Source: Verrucomicrobiota bacterium (GTDB taxonomy: Bacteria > Verrucomicrobiota > Verrucomicrobiia > Limisphaerales > JADJPG01). Taken from it: a stretch of DNA of 64,000 nucleotides. Position 1 is the stretch's first letter, and each line of letters starts with the position of its first letter. The stretch covers positions 52,630-116,629 of the forward strand of contig JADJPG010000018.1 in NCBI GenBank assembly GCA_016713365.1. The letters run 5' to 3'. The notes beneath the pieces were generated by a model. The model did no database searches. It was not told the origin of the DNA and saw only the letters and a program-made list of their open reading frames with translations. The translations under genes and the position numbers were made by a program. Below, piece after piece: positions 17,474 through 26,193 of this stretch.

Positions 17474-20400
17474 CTAATCGTTCCAAACGGGTTCGTCACC
17501 CGACCCAGTAGATCCCCGTAAGAGCGCCTTTATCCTCCTCAAAAGGGCCGATGCCGAGTAAGAGGAGTTCGTTTCCCCAGGCAACAACTCCGGCTCCATC
17601 GGACTTCCGGCGCTCGTTTTGATAATGTACCATTGATAAGTGAACGGCTGCGACCCCGTAACGCCCACCGAGAGAGTGAAGGTCGCAGGAATGGTCAGGT
17701 GATTCTGTATCGGAGACAAGGAGGTAAGAATCGGCGCAACGTTCGAAACAACAAGGCTCGCCGCCGCACTGGTCGCCACGCCGACCTGATTGCTTACAAC
17801 GACATGATACAACCCCGCATCCGCCGTCTGCACATTGCTCAACACCAGGGACGAGGAGTTCACGACCGTCGCGACGAGGTTCGTGTCGTTCAAGAACCAT
17901 CGATAGGTGAGCGGCACCGCCCCAAACGCCCGCACCGACAACGTCGCATTCTCGCCGGAGTAGATGCCGACGCCCACCGGATCTTCGATGATGGCGGGAG
18001 CGGGATCCGTGACAACGGTCAACGTCACCACTGCGCTGGTGGAGGCACCAAGAATTCCATAGGCGACTGCGTAGTAACTGCCGGCGTCCTCCGGAACCGC
18101 GTTAGTCACAATGAGCGTCGGGTTGGTTTCGCCCGCCAGCAGTTCGTCATTGAAATACCAGCGATAGGAAATCGGCTCTGCACTGTTTACCGACAAGGTG
18201 AACACTGCGCTCTGGCCCAGCGGAACACCTTGATCCTCCAAGTCGCCATCGATGGTCGGCTGGCCTTCCGGCGGAAACTCGGTGATCACCACCCGGTAAG
18301 CGCCAGAGTCCGCGTTGAAGGGTTGCGGCGAGTATTCGAAATCGGCCCGGAAATCGTCCGGCCCGAGTGTTTCCACGCCCAGCCATGCGTCGTTCGCCGA
18401 GGCCCGGTACTGGAGCGTGTAGTAATACTCCATGTTGTCTTCGTCCACCTGCGGCATGGTGATGGCGCAGGTCGGATCATCGCAATCGACCTCGACGGGT
18501 TCGAGCAGATACACCGTCGCCGTGTCGTCGCTCGAATCGAAGCCATAATCATTGGTCACTTCGACAAAATATGTTCCCTGCGTGTCCTCAATGTCCACGT
18601 TGTCCACCGTCAGCGTCGCGTTGGTGGCGTTCGTAATGGCGTCGCCATTGAAATACCACTGGTAGGTGAACGGCTTCGTGCCACGCGCGGTCACGGTAAA
18701 AGTCGCATCTTCCCCACGTGTCGTGAACGCCGCTGCTGGCTGCACGGAAATACTCGGCGGGAGATTGGTAATCGTAACCGTGGCAACGCGGCTGGTCACC
18801 ATGCCGGCGGAGTTCGAGGCGACGATGGAATACGTCCCGCCGGAGTTGGTGGAAAGATTGGTCAAGGTCAGCGAGAAATTCGTGGCTCCGCTGATCAGCG
18901 TTGTCTCGTTCGTGTACCACTGGAACGTGATGGGCCGGGATCCAAACACACTGAAGTGGAACGATGCGTCTTCCCCCTCGGCCACCGTCTGATCCTCGAT
19001 GTCCGTGGTGACCATCGGTGCGACCAGTTGAACCGTCAGCGAGGCCAACTCGCTCGTGGCGCGGCCCCCGTGATTCGTCACCACCACAAAGTAGCTGCCG
19101 TCGTTCGCCGCCTGGGCGTCGCTGATGGTGTAGGTGTTGGTAAGTTCAAACGACTGCAAGGGCGCCTGTAGATTGGTCGCTCCATCCTTCACCAGATACC
19201 AGAGGAAGGTCAGCGGCACGGTCCCGACGGACACCGCCGCGGTGAACGACGCGGAGTTGCCGCCCAGCACCGAATAGTTGGTGGGTGAAAACTCCATGAC
19301 CGGCGGAATGCTGGTGACGACCAGCGACGCCGCGGTGCTGACCACCGTGCGATACTGGTTGCCCACGCGCACCGAGTAATTGGCGTTCATCAGCGGATGC
19401 GCGTTGGTCAGGGTGAAGGTCGTCCGCGTGGCGCCGAGAATCACCACTCCATTCGACAGCCACTGATAGCTCAACGTGCCATCGCCCTCGGCCGTCACGG
19501 AGAACGTGCCGGTTGCACCGGGTGCCAGAATAAGGCCCGACGGCTGGCGCGTAATCGTCGCAGGAATGACCACGCTCAGACTCGCGTCATCGCTTTCCAC
19601 CGACCCGGAATTATTCGCCACCACCACGTCGTAAGCGCCTTCACTGCTGAGCTGCGCGTTGGTGAGAACGTAAACCGAGCTGGTCGCGTTCGAGATCGCG
19701 CTGCCGTTCCGGCGCCATTGATAGGTCAACGGCGGGTCGCCCTGAGCCGTCACCGTGAAGATCGCGGTATTACTCCGCAGGACCTCGGTGTCCACCGGTT
19801 GCTGCAGAATGGTCGGCGCCACCAATCCCACTCCATATTGATAGGCGCCAAGATCGGCGTTCGTACCCGACGGACGGCCGACGCCGCGCGCGTCAAGATC
19901 GAGCCCGTAATTTGTCAGCCCGTAACGGATGGCCGGACTGCCGTCCAGTAACCGAAGCGTCTCCACGATGCCGCCATTGCGCGCGAGCGTGTCGAGCTTT
20001 GGATCGAGATTCGTCAACAACTGCGTGACCTGCGCCCGCGGCACGCCGCTGAGCTTGAAGCTGCGATCCGAGCTGATGTTCCGACCGAGGAAGGTAAACG
20101 TCTTGCCCGCGTAATAGCTGTTCGTGCCATTGGCCGGATACGCCACGATCGAGTTGCGCAGCGTGAAGACGCCATTGCTGTTTGCCACGTTGGCACCACG
20201 GCTCAAGCCCTTGTCACCGTTCACACCAGGCAGGCTTCCGCCACCAGATAATCCGTTTGTTCCACCAGTCGCACCGCCATCCGAAATCGTGCAATGGGTC
20301 GCAATGATGACCGCTTTCTTTCCGTTAAATACGTTCCCTCCCCAAGCGCTGCCGCCATTTCCACCGCGACCGCCTCTGCTGCTGCCATCGGATCCTGAGC

Positions 20401-21517
20401 CGCCGTTCCCCGCGTTGACCCCGTTGGAAAAGAACGTGCAGTTCCCGAGGATGTTGGTGCCGAAATTGGCAATTGCCCCGCCGGCCGAGTGTGGTCCGCC
20501 GGCCCCGGTCTTGCCGCGTGCGGAATTGCTCCCGCCATCTGCGCTATCTCCGCTGTCAGTGACATTCAGCGCAAACGTGGTGTTCAGGTTGGTCGCGGAG
20601 GATTTGGGATGATTGTAGATGGCTCCACCCGCCGCCGCGCCGCCGACCGCACCTTTGCCATTGAAGCCGGCGAAGATACCCGAGCCCGCCGTGCCACCGT
20701 CGCCACCCAAGCCACCCAGCACGTAATTGCCATAAAACGAACAGCCGTCGGTAAATACCTGGCCCTGGTTGTAAATCGCGCCGCCCAGCGCCCCGCCGCC
20801 GCGACCGCCGCTGCCGCCGTCACCAGCCCGCACCGTGCCGTTACCACCATTGCCGCCAAGTCCACCATTGCCGCCGTAAACGCCATTGGTGAGGAACGCA
20901 CAGCCGTTCAGCCAGACCCGTCCAAGATTGTAAATCGCCCCGCCGGCCGCGTTCACGCCAGCCTTGCCTGTCCCGCCGTCCTTCGCGCTGCCGGAGACTG
21001 TGTCCACGCGGGCGCTCGTCCCCGAAACTCCGTTGCTTCCGGTCGCGACGTTGTTCGAGAAGACGCAGTCCACCGCGTAAAGCGCGCTGTTGGAACTCAC
21101 GTAAAACGCCGACCCGTTTGTCCCCTTGCCGTTGATGAACATGATGTTCGTCACGTAGAGCTCGACGCCGCGATCCAGCAGGAACAAGCCGCCGTTGAGG
21201 AAATTCGTTCCAGTAGGCCCGGCGATCGTAATGCTGTGCCCCACGGCGCTCAGGCGAATGACGTCGGTGGTCAGGTTTGTGGAAGTTGAGGAATGGGCGA
21301 GGCGGATCTGGTTCGTCAGCGTCACCGTCCCATCGCTGTCGAACGTGATGATGCCATCGCCGCCGTTGGAACGGGCTTCGAGAATTTTCGCTTCGAGCTC
21401 TGCGTGAGAGGTCACGGTCACCGTCGTTGCGGCGAGGACGCCATGGGTTCCCCCCGACGCCATGACCAGCGTGACGAGAGCCAGCCACAGAAATCGGGAT
21501 GGTTTAAGACGGATCAT
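17474..21517 (-). CDS. Giant secreted beta-helix protein with seven intact Ig-like domains and a broken eighth
   Basis: A signal peptide (RFLWLALVTLVMASGGTHGVLA) is followed by a Gly/Asn-rich right-handed beta-helix with polymorphic-outer-membrane-protein-like repeats (NCTFFSNG, GGAIYNLG, GGNGGxG) to about residue 540. Seven full Ig-like domains follow (typical YQWRRNGSAISNAT...AYDVVVANNSGS pattern); the fifth carries an extra ~70-residue insertion. In the eighth domain the frame leaves the Ig pattern after ETNSSYS and ends at 17474. The other minus frames continue it (IGPFEEDKGA, then YGDLLGRVTNPFGTISTFD) to a stop at 17410, so two two-base insertions near 17554 and 17521 appear to have broken the 3' end. 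It is probably a surface or extracellular matrix protein. Confidence 0.8.
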   Translation of the reverse strand: MIRLKPSRFLWLALVTLVMASGGTHGVLAATTVTVTSHAELEAKILEARSNGGDGIITFDSDGTVTLTNQIRLAHSSTSTNLTTDVIRLSAVGHSITIAGPTGTNFLNGGLFLLDRGVELYVTNIMFINGKGTNGSAFYVSSNSALYAVDCVFSNNVATGSNGVSGTSARVDTVSGSAKDGGTGKAGVNAAGGAIYNLGRVWLNGCAFLTNGVYGGNGGLGGNGGNGTVRAGDGGSGGRGGGALGGAIYNQGQVFTDGCSFYGNYVLGGLGGDGGTAGSGIFAGFNGKGAVGGAAAGGAIYNHPKSSATNLNTTFALNVTDSGDSADGGSNSARGKTGAGGPHSAGGAIANFGTNILGNCTFFSNGVNAGNGGSGSDGSSRGGRGGNGGSAWGGNVFNGKKAVIIATHCTISDGGATGGTNGLSGGGSLPGVNGDKGLSRGANVANSNGVFTLRNSIVAYPANGTNSYYAGKTFTFLGRNISSDRSFKLSGVPRAQVTQLLTNLDPKLDTLARNGGIVETLRLLDGSPAIRYGLTNYGLDLDARGVGRPSGTNADLGAYQYGVGLVAPTILQQPVDTEVLRSNTAIFTVTAQGDPPLTYQWRRNGSAISNATSSVYVLTNAQLSSEGAYDVVVANNSGSVESDDASLSVVIPATITRQPSGLILAPGATGTFSVTAEGDGTLSYQWLSNGVVILGATRTTFTLTNAHPLMNANYSVRVGNQYRTVVSTAASLVVTSIPPVMEFSPTNYSVLGGNSASFTAAVSVGTVPLTFLWYLVKDGATNLQAPLQSFELTNTYTISDAQAANDGSYFVVVTNHGGRATSELASLTVQLVAPMVTTDIEDQTVAEGEDASFHFSVFGSRPITFQWYTNETTLISGATNFSLTLTNLSTNSGGTYSIVASNSAGMVTSRVATVTITNLPPSISVQPAAAFTTRGEDATFTVTARGTKPFTYQWYFNGDAITNATNATLTVDNVDIEDTQGTYFVEVTNDYGFDSSDDTATVYLLEPVEVDCDDPTCAITMPQVDEDNMEYYYTLQYRASANDAWLGVETLGPDDFRADFEYSPQPFNADSGAYRVVITEFPPEGQPTIDGDLEDQGVPLGQSAVFTLSVNSAEPISYRWYFNDELLAGETNPTLIVTNAVPEDAGSYYAVAYGILGASTSAVVTLTVVTDPAPAIIEDPVGVGIYSGENATLSVRAFGAVPLTYRWFLNDTNLVATVVNSSSLVLSNVQTADAGLYHVVVSNQVGVATSAAASLVVSNVAPILTSLSPIQNHLTIPATFTLSVGVTGSQPFTYQWYIIKTSAGSPMEPELLPGETNSSYSASALLRRIKALLRGSTGSGDEPVWND

Positions 21518-21541
21518 GGCGCACCAAGATAGCAGCGTTTG

Positions 21542-23932
21542 CTACTTCGAAAAACCTTCTTTCTCAGCCTGCTTCTTGAGGCGTTTATCTTCCTTCTTTT
21601 GCCACGCCTTCTCGCGCTCAGCTTCTTCCTCGATGAGCTTGCGTTCCATATCCTGGAACTCACGCCGCGCCGCCGAAGCTCCGGGCATAATCTTTTGCTG
21701 ATCCGCGGCGTAGTTGGCGGCGGCCTCTGGAGTCGGCAACACGGTCGGACGAATCATCACCATGAGTTCCTGACGATCTTCGGAGTTGCGCGTCGAGCGG
21801 AAGAGCGCGCCGAGATAAGGGATGTCCTTGAGGATGGGCACGCCACCCTTGGAGTTGGCCTTGTTCGCCGAGATCATGCCGCCAAGCATCACGGTCTCGC
21901 CATCGCGGACGGCCACCTTGGCGTTCGCTTCACGGTCGATGGTGGAAGGCACGCTGCCGATGTTCTGGATGGTCACCTCCTCGCCGACATCTTGAATCTT
22001 CTGCCGAATGTCCATCACAACGAGACCCTCGGCATTGATGAGCGGCAGCACCGAGAGAGTGACACCGATCTGGAGCTGCTGAATGCTGGAATAGTTGCCG
22101 CCAAACCCGCCGTAGCTGGATCCTGTGGGATACGGGCGCGTCTGGCCGACGAAGATATTCGCCTCGACCGCGTGCGAGGTCTGAATGCGCGGGCGCTGGA
22201 GAATCTTGATGCGACCGTCGCTGGCCAGCGCCTTGGCGGTGGCTTCGAAGCCGGCGAATTTGGCGACGTAGTTAAAGCCACCATCCAGTCCACCGGCCGC
22301 ATTGGACGACGAGTTTGAGAAATTATCAAAACTCAAGAAACCTGTGTTCGGCCCCAGAATACCCAGAGCGCCATCCTTCACGACGTTGCCAATCGCGCCC
22401 GACTTGTCTGGGTTCTGCAAATAGCTGAAACCGTAATCAAGCCGGTTGTTCAAGCTGACCTGCATGACGATGGCCTCGATAAGCACCTGCGCGAGGACCA
22501 CGTCGAGCTTGTCGATGATGTTCGAGATCGTCATCAAGTCAGACTTGCTGGCGAAGATGAGCAACGCGTTGATGCGTTCGTCGGCGATGATCTTGGTGTT
22601 GCCGAGCACGAAGATGTCCCCCGCCCCGCCGCCCGCGCCACCGGCCCCCCTTTGCTGATTGGCGATCGCCGAAAGACGGTTCGCAAACGAGCCACGGCCA
22701 CCCACGCCCCCTGCGCCACCGAGTCCTCCACCCAGACCGCCCGCACGATTATTGAGGCCACCCTGATTGTAACCCTGCTGGCCTGCTCCACCCAATCCGC
22801 CAACTCCCGCGCCGGTGGAACCAAAACCGCCCACGCCACCGCCGGTGCTCAGGCCGGTGTTCGAACGCTGGCCGCCGATCGTCATCGCGCCGCCGCCGCC
22901 TGCGGTCAAACCGCCGAGCACCTGGGCGATGTCGCCCGCCAGCGCGTATTTGATCGGGATGACGACAGACTCAAATTCCTGCACCGGCACCACGTCCACT
23001 TTTGCGATCATCTCCAACATGCGCTTCACGTTCTCCGCGTAATCGCGCAGGACGATCATGCCCGTGCTCGGGATGGTAAGAATGCTCTCCGGCGCGCGCG
23101 AAAACGGCGTCAGCACCTGCATCACATCGTTCGGACTGGCGTTGGTCAACTGCACGACAACCGTCACGTAGGTGCCGGATTCCGGGAGGTCATCAATCGT
23201 CGCATCGCTCACCCGGCCAGCCGTCCGGCCAGCCTGACCTTCCGCGACCGCCTTCACGAATTTCGTGCCTTGCGGCGTCATCGTGATGCCATTCATGGAC
23301 AGGATGCTGTCCAGCGCCTGAATCGCTTCCGTGCGGGTCAGCTCCGTCTGGGTCTTGATGCTAATCTTCGTCGCGGGAAGACTGGTCGGCTTGAGCACGG
23401 TGCGACCCGTCAGCTCCTGATAGATTTCCAGCACCTGACCGAGGTCCGCCTCCTGAAATTTAATCATGCCCGGAGGTAGAATTTCCTCATCCTTGGCCTT
23501 CTCCGCCGCTGCTCCTCCGGTCGCCAGACCGGGAGCCGTTGCGGTGTTCGCCGCCGAACCCGGAGCGACTTGACCCGCGACATTCCGCTGGCCCGCTGCC
23601 GGAGGTTGAGGAACGCCCGGAACCACCGGCGTGGCCGTGGTCGTCGTCGTCGTGGTGCCCGGACGATTGGTCACACCGCCGGCCACTGCGCGGTTGGTGG
23701 ACGCACGCACGGTGACACCCGGCGCGGGGAAGGTCGGCAGATTGGCAATCGGCGTCTTGTTCTGTGGAGACGTCGCAGCGGCAGCGGGCACGACGGTCGG
23801 CGCGTTCGTCAAGCGCGTCGGCACGGCGCGGGCCGGAACCTTGTTCGTGGCCGGCGTCGCCGGTTGATCCGCGGCGTGCGCGCTGAACGCGAGCACGACG
23901 GAGAACGACAGAAGTTGGAGGAGTGGTTTCAC
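21542..23932 (-). CDS. gspD: Secretin, GspD/PilQ type
   Basis: This is the outer-membrane channel of a type II secretion or pilus-like system. After the signal peptide (KPLLQLLSFSVVLAFSAHA) there is a long low-complexity Thr/Ala/Pro linker, then an N0-like domain (MIKFQEADLGQVLEIYQELTG), an N1-type domain, a Gly-rich insert (GGxGG, about 50 residues) and the secretin core with VAVRDGETVMLGGMIS and GVPILKDIPYLGALFR, the C-terminal family hallmark. I choose GTG at 23932 because AGGA sits six bases before it and it starts the signal peptide; the upstream ATG (24049) would add 39 unlikely residues. It is the last gene of the operon with the PilO-like, PilM/N-like and ATPase genes. Confidence 0.9.
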   Translation of the reverse strand: MKPLLQLLSFSVVLAFSAHAADQPATPATNKVPARAVPTRLTNAPTVVPAAAATSPQNKTPIANLPTFPAPGVTVRASTNRAVAGGVTNRPGTTTTTTTATPVVPGVPQPPAAGQRNVAGQVAPGSAANTATAPGLATGGAAAEKAKDEEILPPGMIKFQEADLGQVLEIYQELTGRTVLKPTSLPATKISIKTQTELTRTEAIQALDSILSMNGITMTPQGTKFVKAVAEGQAGRTAGRVSDATIDDLPESGTYVTVVVQLTNASPNDVMQVLTPFSRAPESILTIPSTGMIVLRDYAENVKRMLEMIAKVDVVPVQEFESVVIPIKYALAGDIAQVLGGLTAGGGGAMTIGGQRSNTGLSTGGGVGGFGSTGAGVGGLGGAGQQGYNQGGLNNRAGGLGGGLGGAGGVGGRGSFANRLSAIANQQRGAGGAGGGAGDIFVLGNTKIIADERINALLIFASKSDLMTISNIIDKLDVVLAQVLIEAIVMQVSLNNRLDYGFSYLQNPDKSGAIGNVVKDGALGILGPNTGFLSFDNFSNSSSNAAGGLDGGFNYVAKFAGFEATAKALASDGRIKILQRPRIQTSHAVEANIFVGQTRPYPTGSSYGGFGGNYSSIQQLQIGVTLSVLPLINAEGLVVMDIRQKIQDVGEEVTIQNIGSVPSTIDREANAKVAVRDGETVMLGGMISANKANSKGGVPILKDIPYLGALFRSTRNSEDRQELMVMIRPTVLPTPEAAANYAADQQKIMPGASAARREFQDMERKLIEEEAEREKAWQKKEDKRLKKQAEKEGFSK

Positions 23933-24055
23933 GGTGATTCCTGTGGTTAAGGAGACGGACAGAGTCGAAAGGACGGAGCCCGCAGCAAGCTCCCGAGCGG
24001 AACGCGACGATGTTCGCGACGCGGGATGGTTTTTCGAGCGGCTAGACATACGACA

Positions 24056-24784
24056 TTACTTCTTGATGGCCGAAGGCGCGCGTCGGGCGCTGTTGGTCGA
24101 GGCCGGCGCAGGCGCCGGAGTCACCGGCTTGGCCACTGCAGCAGCAGCAGGAGTATTGGTTCTCGGCGCGTCCGTCTTCGCGGCGGCGGGAGCAGGCTTG
24201 GCAGCGATGGGCGCGGCCTTCGGCGGCGGACGGCGTTGGAAGCTCTTCACCAAGGTGACAGGCCCCTGCAAACGCTGGCGCGAAGGATCGGGGCTGAGCT
24301 GCATGCTCTTGGCGCGGATGAGGAGATCCTTGTCCGCCAGCCGGTAGAGAAACTCGATCAACTCCTTCTCGGAGGTGTTGATATTCACCGTCACGGAAGC
24401 TTCGTCGAAGAAGGAGTTCGTCTTGCCGGTCGCCGCCTGGCGTTGCAGAGGCGTGATGGAGGTTATGGTGACGCCGCTGAGCGCCGCCTGGGAATTCACC
24501 TCCTGCGAAAGCCGGAGTGCAGCTTCCTCGGTGGCAACCTCGCCGCCGCTTTGCTGCTGCAGTTCCTTGATCTCCTTCTCGTAGGTGGACTTCTTCGCGA
24601 TCTCATCCGCGAACGTCTTGCGCTTCGATTCGGCATCGCGCATGCGCTGCTCGTTCTTCGCCCATTCACCGAACTCAGGAAACACGAGCCAGAAATTCAG
24701 CACGACAAAAACGACGATGCCGACGATGACCACGAGCCGGCGCTCGGCCGGGGCCAGATTCAATTTGTCAAAGAGGCTGGTCAT
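24056..24784 (-). CDS. PilO/GspM-like inner-membrane assembly protein
   Basis: One N-terminal membrane helix (RRLVVIVGIVVFVVLNFWLV) is followed by a coiled coil (about residues 40-85) and a ferredoxin-like periplasmic domain with TVNINTSEKELIEFLYRLAD, the PilO/GspM layout. A Pro/Ala/Lys-rich tail of about 55 residues is extra. Its ATG overlaps the stop of the preceding gene by four bases, so translation is likely coupled. In known systems this protein pairs with PilN/GspL and aligns the inner-membrane platform with the secretin. Confidence 0.75.
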   Translation of the reverse strand: MTSLFDKLNLAPAERRLVVIVGIVVFVVLNFWLVFPEFGEWAKNEQRMRDAESKRKTFADEIAKKSTYEKEIKELQQQSGGEVATEEAALRLSQEVNSQAALSGVTITSITPLQRQAATGKTNSFFDEASVTVNINTSEKELIEFLYRLADKDLLIRAKSMQLSPDPSRQRLQGPVTLVKSFQRRPPPKAAPIAAKPAPAAAKTDAPRTNTPAAAAVAKPVTPAPAPASTNSARRAPSAIKK

Positions 24785-26190
24785 TCGGTCATGTCCGTGC
24801 GCTTGAGGTCACACGAGAAATTCCAGTTCAACGTCGCCTGCCCGGGCTGAACCTGGCTGTTTGGCGGGTTCACTTTGGAGAACAGGCGTTGGCCTCTCGC
24901 TTCGTAGTCAATCAACGCCGCGTTGAACTCGAGCACTTTGCCCCGGTCTTCCGATCCGGCCGTGCCGAAGAACGTCACCTTGCGTCCGCGCTCAAAGTTG
25001 ATGTTGTTCAGCGTGAGCTCCGGCGGGAGCGTCTTCGCGACGGAGAGATAGCTTTCCAGCGCGGCGTATTGCAGCTCGAGCGTATCCTGCAGCACCTTGA
25101 GCTTCTCGCGAATCTGCACGGTGTTGGTGTAGGTCGGCCCGAGCGTCGCCAACTCGTCCTGAACGCTGCTGAGCTTGTAGCCCGTGTATTGAACGCCGCC
25201 GAGGTAGAAGAGCACGCCAATCACGTAGAGCACGACGATGGCGCCCAAGGTGCGCATCCAGAGATGATCGACAAACTTCTGCTTGTATCGCGCGGTGAAA
25301 TCCGGCGGCAACAGGTTCGTCGTGGTCGAACCACCCGCCACCCGGCGGGCCGTCATCGCAGCCAGTTCCTTGGCCGGGACCGGCGAAACCACTTCCACCT
25401 GTTGCGTGAGATCAAAGAGCGGCAGCCATGCCTGCGCCGTCGCTTCATCGGCGACGAGATGCAGCTTCGGATCGGAGGTCAGCCAGCCTTCCATTTCGCC
25501 CGCCCACACGGTCTGGGCGATTTGTTCCTGCAGCGCGGCGCCGCGTTTTTCATCAGGCGGCAGGTGAATGAGGCTGAGGTTCTGCAGCACGCCGTCATAC
25601 CACCAGGCGACGACGCAAATGGCTTCCTGACCGCCGACATTCGGAAACACCCACGCGCCGTTGACCTTCACCTTGGTGGCGCGCAATTCATCGAGCAACG
25701 GCAGCTCCAGTCGATCCGCGAGGAACCCCTGCCCTTCCAGCTGGCCGAGATGGGCTTCCACGCGATCCCGCTCCGCCATGATCACGATCACCGTCTGCAG
25801 CTCGCCCGTGGCGTGGGGATTCATCTCCTCGCCAATCTTGTCCTGCTTGAGGTAGGGAAAAATTTCGTAGCTCCAGACAATCTGCGCGACAGGCAGGGCG
25901 GAAAGTTTTTCGAGCTGCAGCTCGACCATCGACTGCATTTCCGCCGCGTCCGCCTTGGGCAGTTGCACGACGCGAACAAACGCCTTGTCCGCGGGCAGCC
26001 ACGCGATGTTGAGCTTGGGCTGGAAGAGGCTCTGCCAGTTCTTGGCAACGAGCTTTTCGGGAAGCGGCTCGCGGCCGGGCTTCGAATCCTCGCGAAGCAG
26101 GTTGAACTTGCTGCCGCTGGCGTTGAACTGCCAGAGCTGCCGCGCGGTCGGCGCAGCCTGTAGAACATTGCAAAATTGCCAGCGTGCCAT
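24781..26190 (-). CDS. PilM/PilN (GspL)-like inner-membrane assembly protein
   Basis: The first ~300 of 469 residues look like the actin-like cytoplasmic domain of PilM/GspL (KAFVRVVQLPKADAAEMQSMVELQLEKL is the PilM helix-strand motif). A single membrane helix (LGAIVVLYVIGVLFYLG) leads to a coiled coil and small periplasmic domain as in PilN. So PilM and PilN functions appear fused, as in GspL. It starts 3 bases after the ATPase stop and overlaps the PilO-like gene by 4, so it belongs to one operon. It would recruit the ATPase to the membrane platform. Confidence 0.7.
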   Translation of the reverse strand: MARWQFCNVLQAAPTARQLWQFNASGSKFNLLREDSKPGREPLPEKLVAKNWQSLFQPKLNIAWLPADKAFVRVVQLPKADAAEMQSMVELQLEKLSALPVAQIVWSYEIFPYLKQDKIGEEMNPHATGELQTVIVIMAERDRVEAHLGQLEGQGFLADRLELPLLDELRATKVKVNGAWVFPNVGGQEAICVVAWWYDGVLQNLSLIHLPPDEKRGAALQEQIAQTVWAGEMEGWLTSDPKLHLVADEATAQAWLPLFDLTQQVEVVSPVPAKELAAMTARRVAGGSTTTNLLPPDFTARYKQKFVDHLWMRTLGAIVVLYVIGVLFYLGGVQYTGYKLSSVQDELATLGPTYTNTVQIREKLKVLQDTLELQYAALESYLSVAKTLPPELTLNNINFERGRKVTFFGTAGSEDRGKVLEFNAALIDYEARGQRLFSKVNPPNSQVQPGQATLNWNFSCDLKRTDMTE

Positions 26191-26193
26191 CGA

